A program made the position numbers and the translations under genes. A stretch of DNA of 64,000 nucleotides from JBCCOW01 sp038749105 (GTDB taxonomy: Bacteria; Planctomycetota; Phycisphaerae; Phycisphaerales; Phycisphaeraceae): positions 1 through 64,000 of the forward strand of contig JBCDIM010000014.1 of the NCBI GenBank assembly GCA_038749105.1, read 5' to 3'. This document shows, in pieces, positions 10,942-18,374 of the stretch. The stretch's first letter is position 1. Every line of letters starts with the position of its first letter. The notes beneath the pieces were generated by a model. The model ran no database searches and had not been told where the DNA came from. It was given only the letters and a program-made list of their open reading frames with translations.

Positions 10942-11022
10942 GATGGTTCAGGGGTTCGTGGATGGGATGAGAGCTGGGGGCGATGTTCAGGGCTGGCCTC
11001 GGTCGAAGCCAAGGCCAAGGGG

Positions 11023-13242
11023 CTAACGGGCAGGGGGTGGGTATCGGCCGGCCTCGACTTCCCGCCAGTCAGGCAGGATCCGCATCACTTCGGGCAGGAA
11101 GTGCGAGATGAAGTCGTTGGTGGTTTGTGTAGCGTCTTCTTCGCCGGGCATGACGATCTGGACCTCGACCTTGCAGTAGTAAGCGTAGAGGTCGGTGGGG
11201 TCGTAGCTCAGACGGCGGACACCCGCGGGACCGGCGGCGAACTCGCCGTTGGATACGAAGAAGTAGATGACCTGCCGGTTGCCGAGCTCGGGGCGGTTGA
11301 CGTCGTTGTAGTTGAAGAGGGTGGCGGGGACTTCCAGCGTCGGGACGTAGATCGGTTCGCCGCTGTCGGTCTCGATGAGGTAGCCACCGCCCTCGGCAGG
11401 GGTGGCCCGGTCGGGATCGAGCCGGAGGGTGATCGTCTCGCGTCCGGCGGGGCGTAGGCCGGCCGCCATGTAGCAGCGGTCGGGCACATGAGGCACGCTG
11501 TCGGGCAGGCCGGTGTAGTAGGCGATGTGGACCCGGGCGTGTGAATTGGGGGCCAGGATCTGGGCCGAGCCGTCCTGGGCGTAGCGGTAGCCGGCGGGCT
11601 GCTCGACACGCGTGTCGCGGTAGTGCCGCATGAAGTAGTCCTGCGTGCCCAGCTCCTTGACGATGTCCGACGGCAGAGCGGGCTCTTCGAAGACCTCCTG
11701 CCAAGGGCCGGCGTCGGGCGACACCGCTTTGATGTTGTCGCGGAGCGGGACAGACTGCTTGACCAGCACATAACCGGCGGCGCTGAGCACGATGCCCTGG
11801 GCCATCACGCCGGCGCCGAGGAGCCCGGCGCAGAGGCCCAGGGCGACCGCGAATTGCTGCCGGGGCCTGGGGCTGTTCGGCATCAGGTCACGGCGGGCCA
11901 CATAGATGAATGCCGCCAAAAGACCCGACGCACACAGCCCAACGAGAACCCACGCGAGCCCTCCACCGGACCAGTCGAAGAAGGGCCGCAAGCCGTTGAC
12001 GACCAGCAACAGCAGGATGCCCATCCCCAAGACGCCAAAGGCCCCAATCAGGAGACCGCGAAGCGTGGGGCGTTTGTCCGGGCTGACCGCGAGCCCGACC
12101 GTGATAGCCAACACCGCCAAGGCGGTCAGGATCGGCAGCTGAGTCAGCTTGGTCGAAAAACTGTCGTCGAGGTTGTTACCCATCGCCGTTTGGATCGCCC
12201 ATGCGAGGCCGAACACCGTACCAGCCAGCAGGGGGGTGAGAATCAGGCCGATACGCATGACCCGGGCATCCACCCGGGCAGGACCACGGTCGGCAGGGGG
12301 GATGGGCGCGGGCGGCAGGGGCTCGTCTTCGTCGGGCCGGATGATCGCCTTATCGAGGGCCCAGCCCAGCAACAGGAACAGGCCCGCGGCGGGGATCAGC
12401 ATCAGCATGCCCACGAACAGGTGGAAGTCACCGCGCGCCAAGGCCGGGTCGTGCAGCGAGAGCAGGCCCAGGACCACGACACGCCCGGCATTCACCGTGA
12501 TCGCGATAGGCACCGCCATGAGCAGCATGATCGTTCGCTGCCACCATGTGCGGGGCATCAGGAACGCCAGGGCCGTGCCGAGAGCAAGGAATGCCATGAG
12601 CATGCGGAGCCCCGAGCAGGCCTCGGCAACATTGAGCTTGCTGGGCTCGAGCATGTGGGCGGCGTTGAGCTCGAGCAGGTTGCCCGTCCGCGTCACCGTG
12701 AAGCCGAAGAGGCTGCCCAAGACAATCAGCGCCTCGCCCGCAATCACCGAGGCGACGTCCTTGAGGACCTCGGCGATCCGTGTCCAGAGGAAGGGGGTGA
12801 TCCGGACGGCGAAGAACAGGAACGCGATCGGGAACCACAGCCAACGCATCATCCGGCCGCCCAGCAAAAACCAGATCATCCCGAAGAGGGTCACGACCAT
12901 CGCGAAACCCCGGATCATGTCGTTCCGCGTGGTGCCGAGGTCGCCGGCGTAGATCAGCAGTCCAAAGAGCATCAGCGGTAGGCCCCACAGGCTGACCCGA
13001 CGCGGGGTCGCCATGATCTCCTGCCGCTGCTGGAAGATGTAGTAGACAGATATGAGCGGGACGATCAGCGTGTGCGACCAGTCCGGGTCGCCGGCGAACC
13101 GCCAGCTCAGATAAAAGTACTGGTGGTACATCAAGCCCCAGAGTGCGACCAGACAAGCGATCCAGACGCGGCTGGGCCACGCGATCAGGCTTAGGGCCAG
13201 CGGCTGACCGGGGAGGCTCGGGCTGGCGGGGGTGCTAGTCAT
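11023..13242 (-). CDS. Exosortase fused to an EpsI-type domain
   Basis: A 739-residue membrane protein with three parts. Residues 1-300 form an exosortase, a transpeptidase-like enzyme that cuts PEP-CTERM proteins at the membrane. The proposed catalytic residues are all present: Cys209 in VAEACSGLR, Arg254 in VNAGRVVVLG and His274 in FHLFVG. Residues 330-495 add about five hydrophobic segments not needed for a minimal exosortase. Residues 495-739 form an EpsI-type periplasmic domain with the signature VPHVPDRCYMAAG (Cys590). Exosortase and EpsI are often separate genes, as in the second locus at 36317. The gene sits between the Wza-like export gene (373 bases upstream) and the TPR gene. Confidence 0.93.
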   Translation of the reverse strand: MTSTPASPSLPGQPLALSLIAWPSRVWIACLVALWGLMYHQYFYLSWRFAGDPDWSHTLIVPLISVYYIFQQRQEIMATPRRVSLWGLPLMLFGLLIYAGDLGTTRNDMIRGFAMVVTLFGMIWFLLGGRMMRWLWFPIAFLFFAVRITPFLWTRIAEVLKDVASVIAGEALIVLGSLFGFTVTRTGNLLELNAAHMLEPSKLNVAEACSGLRMLMAFLALGTALAFLMPRTWWQRTIMLLMAVPIAITVNAGRVVVLGLLSLHDPALARGDFHLFVGMLMLIPAAGLFLLLGWALDKAIIRPDEDEPLPPAPIPPADRGPARVDARVMRIGLILTPLLAGTVFGLAWAIQTAMGNNLDDSFSTKLTQLPILTALAVLAITVGLAVSPDKRPTLRGLLIGAFGVLGMGILLLLVVNGLRPFFDWSGGGLAWVLVGLCASGLLAAFIYVARRDLMPNSPRPRQQFAVALGLCAGLLGAGVMAQGIVLSAAGYVLVKQSVPLRDNIKAVSPDAGPWQEVFEEPALPSDIVKELGTQDYFMRHYRDTRVEQPAGYRYAQDGSAQILAPNSHARVHIAYYTGLPDSVPHVPDRCYMAAGLRPAGRETITLRLDPDRATPAEGGGYLIETDSGEPIYVPTLEVPATLFNYNDVNRPELGNRQVIYFFVSNGEFAAGPAGVRRLSYDPTDLYAYYCKVEVQIVMPGEEDATQTTNDFISHFLPEVMRILPDWREVEAGRYPPPAR

Positions 13243-13615
13243 CCTGGGTCGGGGCGGGTCTTGCTCGGGCTACGAAGGCCGTTCAAACGTCGTGTGAGTG
13301 GGGTGTACAGATGGAGTCGGGGGCCGGCTCAAGTGTGGTCGGCTTTAGTGGTGATCGGCCAGATCGCCACAGAGATTTCCGGGACGAACGCTTAACAAAG
13401 ACCAACCCGCGGGGTGATATGAGCCGAACCGCTGTAGTCCTCCACTATAACGGGCCTACGGGCGGTTAATGAGACGGGTTCGTCAGCAAAGGGTGAAGAA
13501 ATTCGGGTTTTACCGGAGCAGCACGGCGGGCCCGCCCCTAACGGACGGGCCCGACTTGCATGCGTGAATGGCTGGGGGTCATACGGCTTGGCCGCGACAC
13601 GATTTAGCCGCCGGA
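13243..13615. other. Intergenic region between the Wza-like and exosortase genes
   Basis: A 373-base stretch without a credible gene. A strong GC inverted repeat lies at about 13529-13556 (cgggcccg on both arms, loop about 12). It is close to the 3' end of the Wza-like gene and could attenuate its transcript, but no T run follows it. Read on the minus strand, a TATAGT hexamer near 13444-13449 could be a -10 box for the exosortase gene; I see no good -35 partner, so this promoter is tentative. Confidence 0.4.
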
Positions 13616-15103
13616 TTACTGGTTGCCGAAGACCTGGTTGGCGAAGTTGCGGTCGACAATGAAGCCGAAGCCGTAGGTCGCCCGCAGGCCGTTCCGGAAC
13701 ACCGCCAACGGCGTGGCCGTGAAGCTGGTACCGATGTTGATCAGGTCGTTGGGCTTGAGGAACAGGTCCGGCTCGGTGCCGTTGAAGATGGCCCGGAGGT
13801 CGAGTCGCACGGTGGACTCCTGGTTCGGCGCGGTCCGCCGGACCAGGTCAACACGGCTGGGGAAGGCCCCGCCGGCCAAGCCACCCGACGCAGCGATCAG
13901 CTGCTTGAGGGTCAGCTCGTTCTCGCCGGGCACGGAGTATGCACCAGGCCGGGCGGTCGCACCCATGATGTAGACGAAGCCCGCAGAACGCTCGGGGACG
14001 GTGATGATGTCGCCGGGCCGGATCACGATGTCAAACCGCAGATCGCCGCGGCGGAGGCGCTCGTAAGGCACCTCGATAATCCGCTGGGTCACCAAGCGGT
14101 CCAGGCCCTCGAGTTCTTCCAGCTGGTTCGCGAACGAGTCGTCGGACGCTCCAACCCGGGGTGTCGAGGTCGGCTCGCCGGTCTGCACGAATTCGCCGTC
14201 TACCACCACGAAGCCGCTGCGGGGGCGGTCTTGGAGTTCGAGGCCCGAAGGCGGAGCGCCGCGGTTATCACCGGCGTCCGGCAGGGCACCGCCGTCCAGA
14301 GCGTCTTCCAGCTCTTCCACCACACCACGGCCATCGGCGGGAGCCGCTTCAGTGCCGCTGTCCTCCTGCGAAGGATCGACGCCGGGCTCCACGCCGCGGA
14401 CCCGCTCATCGATCACGACACGACGCACGACCCGCAGCCGCTTGACCTGGCCGGGGATACCGCCGGCGGTGGCGATCGCGTCGAGCAGACGGAAGTTGGG
14501 ACGGGGGATGATGTAGGTGCCGAATCGGACGCCGTCCTCATCGGGCTGGCCCAGGATGCTGTAGGTCGCTTCCTGCCGGGTCAGCGCGGTGACAGTGACC
14601 TGGGCGTTATTGAGGATGTTCTGGGTCGACAGGCGATCGACAAGGTCCTGCTCAAGCTGCGAAGGCGAGAGGCCGGCAACGGTGATGGCTCCAAGGTTCG
14701 GCAGGCGGACCTGGCCGGTCGAGTCAACGCGGCGCTGGAAAACCGAGTCCTGGCCGGCGGCGAGGAACTCGAAGATCGTGATCTGGACCTGGTCACCCTC
14801 GCTGAAGATGTATTCCACCTTGTCGGGGATCAGGTCGGCTTCGGTGACCGGGCTGACATCCACGTCGGTCGCAGAGCTCTCGATCGAGGCCACACGCTCC
14901 AGGATGGGCACGGTGACTGGGGTGGGCTCCCAGCGACCCACGTTGGAGGGGTCGAGGTAAGAGTCGGCCTCACACCCGGTCAGAGCAACCCCGGCGAACG
15001 CCAGCGCGGCGGTCGGCAGCAGCGCGGCGGCCCGGAGGTGCTGGCGGGGGCCGGCGGTTTTTCGGGAGAGAGGGGAAGGGTGCCAATGGCGAGATACGGT
15101 CAC
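13616..15103 (-). CDS. Wza-type polysaccharide export lipoprotein with SLBB domains
   Basis: A 495-residue outer-membrane export protein. The N-terminus is a lipoprotein signal with a lipobox ending VALTGC. A Poly_export (PES) domain follows: DKVEYIFSEGDQVQITIFEF, then VDSTGQVRLPNLGAITVAGL. SLBB-type segments include GTYIIPRPNFRLLDAIATAGG and FVYIMGATARPGAYSVPGENELTLKQLIAASGG, which are hallmarks of the Wza/KpsD family that forms the outer-membrane exit. A Pro/Gly/Asp-rich insert of about 90 residues between SLBB units is unusual. The start is a GTG with GGAG seven bases upstream. It is the first gene of the exopolysaccharide operon. Confidence 0.93.
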   Translation of the reverse strand: MTVSRHWHPSPLSRKTAGPRQHLRAAALLPTAALAFAGVALTGCEADSYLDPSNVGRWEPTPVTVPILERVASIESSATDVDVSPVTEADLIPDKVEYIFSEGDQVQITIFEFLAAGQDSVFQRRVDSTGQVRLPNLGAITVAGLSPSQLEQDLVDRLSTQNILNNAQVTVTALTRQEATYSILGQPDEDGVRFGTYIIPRPNFRLLDAIATAGGIPGQVKRLRVVRRVVIDERVRGVEPGVDPSQEDSGTEAAPADGRGVVEELEDALDGGALPDAGDNRGAPPSGLELQDRPRSGFVVVDGEFVQTGEPTSTPRVGASDDSFANQLEELEGLDRLVTQRIIEVPYERLRRGDLRFDIVIRPGDIITVPERSAGFVYIMGATARPGAYSVPGENELTLKQLIAASGGLAGGAFPSRVDLVRRTAPNQESTVRLDLRAIFNGTEPDLFLKPNDLINIGTSFTATPLAVFRNGLRATYGFGFIVDRNFANQVFGNQ

Positions 15104-15460
15104 GTCTTAGCTCCAATATGGGCCGGTCGAAGTGGAGGCCCCTGATCTGGTTTCTTGGCGGGGCAGGGCCCGCCGGTCGAGTCGCTCCATGCTACCCCAT
15201 GCCTCGGGATAGCGCGTCGTGTTCAGCGATACCACCGGAACGGGCCGGAGGCGAATCGGGTTTCGCGTTCTCCGCCAACTCGGCGATCGGCGCAGCCCTC
15301 AAACCCCTTGCTTCTTACATCGTCCCCCCAGTCCCCCCAAGTTAGCACGGCTGTTGAGAGCTCGTCACTTCCAAGGTCCGAAAACCCGCGACTGCCCCCA
15401 TACCCGCGGCTTCTCGCTCTCACGGGCCGCCGCCGCGGCTTTGCCTCTAAACTGCCCGGC
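15104..15460. other. Divergent intergenic region
   Basis: This 357-base stretch separates the divergent wza-like and gpsA genes and must hold both promoters. An open frame continues upstream of gpsA through it but has no similarity to the enzyme. No hairpin, repeat or RNA motif stands out, and no confident promoter hexamers were found. Confidence 0.35.
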
Positions 15461-16492
15461 ATGCCTCAAGCCATCACCATCGTCGGCGACGGAGCCATGG
15501 CCACGGTCATGGGCCTGCTCCTCGACGGTCAGGGCCACCGCGTGACCCTTTTCGGCCGTGACCCCGACGCCATCGCCACCCTCATCCAGACCCGCGTCAA
15601 CCAGCGCTACCTGCCTGGATACCGGCTGCCCGAAAGCCTCCGCTTCACCGCCGACTCCGCCCGCAGCTTCCGCGACGCCCAGCTCATCGTCTCCGCCATC
15701 CCCACGCAATACCTCCGCGGCCTGTGGCGCGGCCTCGCCCCGCATGTGCCCGCGGGCGTCGGCATCGTCTCTGTGTCCAAGGGCATCGAGAAGGACACGC
15801 TGCTCCGACCCACCCAGATCATTGCGGATGTCCTCCACGACGCCGGCGGCGACGATCCCGATGGCAGCCCGCGGCCGCTGGCGACCCTCTCGGGCCCGAC
15901 CATCGCCGACGAACTCGCCAAGTGCCTCCCCGCCACCGTCGCCGCGGCCGCCGATGACGACGGCTTCGCCCGCCTACTCCAGGACACCTTCGCCACCCAC
16001 TGGTTCCGGGTGTACACCAACGACGACCTGCTGGGCGTCGAGCTCGCCGGCGCCACCAAGAACTGCATCGCCCTCGCCGCGGGCATGCTCGACGGGCTCC
16101 AGGCCGGCATCAATGCCAAGTCCGCGCTGCTCTCCCGCGGGCTCGCAGAGATCACCCGACTCGGCGTCGCCATGGGCGCTTCAGCCCAGACGTTCTTCGG
16201 CGTCACCGGGGTAGGCGACCTGGCTACCACTTGCTTTTCGCCAACCGGGCGGAACCGGACCTGCGGCGAGGCGTTGGGGCGTGGCCGAAAACTCGACGAA
16301 GTGCTCGCGGAGATCCCGGGCGTGGTCGAGGGGGTGCCGACCGCGAAGGCCGTGGTCGCGCTGGCTGGGAAGTACCGGGTCGAGATGCCGATCTGCTCGG
16401 CGATCTACCGGGTGCTGTTCGAGGGCCTCGACCCGCTGGACGGGATCCAGCAGCTGATGACGCGTGAGCCCAAGGCCGAAACGCTGGGGTAG
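15461..16492 (+). CDS. gpsA: Glycerol-3-phosphate dehydrogenase [NAD(P)+]
   Basis: A cytoplasmic enzyme that reduces dihydroxyacetone phosphate to sn-glycerol-3-phosphate for phospholipid synthesis. The 343-residue length matches the family. The N-terminal dinucleotide-binding segment is AITIVGDGAMATVMG, followed by VSVSKGIE, SGPTIADEL and the catalytic-lysine region ELAGATKNCIALAAGM. GVGDLATTCFSPTGRNR is also typical. I chose the ATG at 15461 because the Rossmann fold begins a few residues later; the longer open frame from 15155 adds an unrelated Pro/Arg-rich stretch. It stands alone, divergent from the export gene. Confidence 0.95.
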   Translation: MPQAITIVGDGAMATVMGLLLDGQGHRVTLFGRDPDAIATLIQTRVNQRYLPGYRLPESLRFTADSARSFRDAQLIVSAIPTQYLRGLWRGLAPHVPAGVGIVSVSKGIEKDTLLRPTQIIADVLHDAGGDDPDGSPRPLATLSGPTIADELAKCLPATVAAAADDDGFARLLQDTFATHWFRVYTNDDLLGVELAGATKNCIALAAGMLDGLQAGINAKSALLSRGLAEITRLGVAMGASAQTFFGVTGVGDLATTCFSPTGRNRTCGEALGRGRKLDEVLAEIPGVVEGVPTAKAVVALAGKYRVEMPICSAIYRVLFEGLDPLDGIQQLMTREPKAETLG

Positions 16493-16550
16493 CTCCGTGG
16501 CGAGCCGGCCGGGGCGACACGACCAGCTCGCTGGGCGGAAGGCGGTGCGC

Positions 16551-16580
16551 AAAAAAAGCCGCGGGCAACAAGCCCGCGGC
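16551..16580 (-). terminator. Terminator of the fibro-slime gene
   Basis: On the minus strand, gccgcgggc-ttgtt-gcccgcggc forms a perfect 9-bp stem followed by a T7 run. It lies 42 bases beyond the stop codon of the gene at 16623. Confidence 0.88.
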
Positions 16581-16622
16581 CAGTAAGGAGATTGATCAGT
16601 AGGGGGGTGTGGTGGGTGACGC

Positions 16623-17432
16623 TCAGTCGTAGAGAGGACTCACCGTGGTGGGCTCGGTCTCGACCAGTGAGAGCGTCGTCTCGATGCGGAAGTTCGACTC
16701 GGTCGTGTGACGCTCGGCGAAGAAGAACCGCAGCTCGTAGTTCTCGCCGACATCGAGGCCGAGCTCCTCAGCGATGTCGTCGATATTGACCTCGTCCGAG
16801 GCCTGGCCGTGCACACCGCCGATGTCGACGACGAGCTGACCGTTCACGAAGACCCACACATCGTCGTCGCCCGTGAACTTGAAGACCAGTGCGTCGGCGT
16901 CTTCGCCGGTCTCGCCGTTGCCATTGAGGTCGCGGGTCTCGGGATCGGTGTAGGTGAACTCGGTGGCGAGCTCGTAGGTGAAGTAGAAGTTGCGGTCGTT
17001 GCCGTTGGCGTCGGTCTCGGTGTCGCCCCAGCCCTGACCATCGATCGGGAAGAAGTAGTTGGGCTTCTCGATGGCGACCGAGTAGACGCCGCCGGGGCCT
17101 TCCTGCTCGTTATCCAGGACGACCGTATAGGGGATGCTGATATTGACCCCGGGCGTATCGCGGTACCACTGGGCGAACGACTCGGCGTCGTTGATCATGC
17201 CGCGGCCCGTGTAGTGGTCCTCGGACAAGACGGGCACGCCATCAACCCCGAGCTGTTCGGCGACCAGACCCTGCTTGACGCCGAAATCCTTGTCGGGGTT
17301 CTGCATGTCGGGGTGGCTGACTTTGAAGTCACGGACGATGCCGGTGAGCTCGATCGTGTCCGCAGTGAGCGCGGTCGGGGCGGCCATGGCGGCGAGGAGG
17401 GCGGCGGTGGTCAGACTGGCTTTGCTGTTCAT
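16623..17432 (-). CDS. Secreted fibro-slime domain protein
   Basis: A 269-residue exported protein. A signal peptide lies at residues 1-24 (AALLAAMAAPTALTA). The rest matches the fibro-slime family: LTGIVRDFKVSHPDMQNP near the N-terminus and DDDVWVFVNGQLVVDIGGVHG towards the C-terminus, a calcium-dependent lectin-like PA14-related core. An Asp/Asn-rich stretch (DLNGNGETGEDAD) may bind calcium. Such proteins occur in the extracellular matrix of social and surface-attached bacteria; the ligand is unknown. No PEP-CTERM or anchoring tail is visible. It is monocistronic with its own terminator. Confidence 0.88.
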   Translation of the reverse strand: MNSKASLTTAALLAAMAAPTALTADTIELTGIVRDFKVSHPDMQNPDKDFGVKQGLVAEQLGVDGVPVLSEDHYTGRGMINDAESFAQWYRDTPGVNISIPYTVVLDNEQEGPGGVYSVAIEKPNYFFPIDGQGWGDTETDANGNDRNFYFTYELATEFTYTDPETRDLNGNGETGEDADALVFKFTGDDDVWVFVNGQLVVDIGGVHGQASDEVNIDDIAEELGLDVGENYELRFFFAERHTTESNFRIETTLSLVETEPTTVSPLYD

Positions 17433-17675
17433 AATGAGGGGTTCCGTAACCTCGTGAGTTCAATGACGCGGCGGCCGCCGGTTCGGCTCAGGCCCGCCGG
17501 GATCGAAACGAATCATCAAATTCACCGGCCCCGCGTCCAAGCCCGACCGTCCAAGATGCCGCGGATTCCCGGCGTCGATCGCTACAGGCGTTACCGCTTC
17601 ACACCCGGAACTCACGCATACAAAAAGCACCGGGCTGGCCGGCGCTTCCGTGGGATGGCTGGGGTTGCGTAAGTC

Positions 17676-18371
17676 TTAGTCGATGCGGCGGGGCATCGTG
17701 GAGGCCACGAGGCGGACCGCGGGCGTGTCGCCGTCTTCCAGGGCGAGCGTATTGTCTGTGTCGGGCTGGACGGTGACATCCACACTGGCCCGGTCGAGGA
17801 CCCAGATGCCGCTGGGCAGCCGGCGCCGGCGGAGCACGAACTCGGCGTCGGTCACCCCGCCGAGCATGGGCTGCGTCGAGCCCACACCGCCGCCGGCGGG
17901 CACGGTCGTGACAAACAGCGTCTGCGTGGCCGCGTCGTAGCTGACGGTGATCAGGTCACCACGCGTGTCGATCAGCTCGAGGTAGTTCGACGTGTAGGTG
18001 TCGCCGACGAAGTTGGCCGCGGGGTCGTCGATGGTGGACAGCGGGCCGTGGGCGGTGGAGTTGCGGATCAGCGTAAGCAGCTTGTGCATCGACAGCCGCG
18101 TCGAGGTCTGTGTAGAGGCGGACTCGGCGGCGGATGCGTAGGCCCGGAAGCTGGCGTCGACCGCGACCATCGTGGCGGTGAGCAGGGCGGCGGTGATCGC
18201 CAGCGACACGAGCAGCTCGACGAGCGAGAGACCGCGCCGGCGGCTCCGCCGCCGGAATCTAGAATCTGGAATCTGGAATTTGGAAGGAGGCGCATCGGTG
18301 GCTCCCCCTGATGCGATAGCTTCCGTTCCGCCACTTCCAACTTCCAACTTCCAACTTCTCACTTCCAACAT
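17676..18371 (-). CDS. Prepilin-type leader protein (minor pseudopilin)
   Basis: A 231-residue type IV pilin-like protein. The prepilin peptidase site and hydrophobic helix are RRG/LSLVELLVSLAITAALLTATMVAVD, preceded by an unusually long leader of about 47 residues. I chose the ATG at 18371 because AAGGGGGG lies six bases upstream and the start follows the stop of the previous gene by one base, implying translational coupling; the longer frame to 18491 lies inside that gene. The leader is encoded by 7-base tandem repeats (LEVRSWKLEVGS and KFQIPDSRF) and a GC hairpin (RRRSRRR). The C-terminal part has mature-pilin-like beta sequence without a recognisable domain. It is the last gene of the pilus operon. 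Confidence 0.85.
   Translation of the reverse strand: MLEVRSWKLEVGSGGTEAIASGGATDAPPSKFQIPDSRFRRRSRRRGLSLVELLVSLAITAALLTATMVAVDASFRAYASAAESASTQTSTRLSMHKLLTLIRNSTAHGPLSTIDDPAANFVGDTYTSNYLELIDTRGDLITVSYDAATQTLFVTTVPAGGGVGSTQPMLGGVTDAEFVLRRRRLPSGIWVLDRASVDVTVQPDTDNTLALEDGDTPAVRLVASTMPRRID
18255..18287. repeat. Heptamer tandem repeat (GAATCTG type) inside a prepilin leader
   Basis: Four and a half units of period 7: gaatcta, gaatctg, gaatctg, gaatttg, gaagg. It lies next to a perfect 8-bp inverted repeat at 18237-18255 (ccggcggc/gccgccgg). Both are in the coding sequence just before the prepilin cleavage site. Confidence 0.85.
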
Positions 18372-18374
18372 CTC
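18333..18374. repeat. Heptamer tandem repeat (ACTTCCA type) at a prepilin start
   Basis: Six units of period 7: acttcca three times, acttctc, acttcca, acatctc. The start codon of the gene at 17676-18371 lies in the last unit, so the first 13 codons are made of the repeat. Confidence 0.85.

Noticed and set aside
13568..15145. A 525-residue open frame on the plus strand
   Set aside because: It is antisense to the Wza-like lipoprotein gene, which has a lipobox and SLBB domains.
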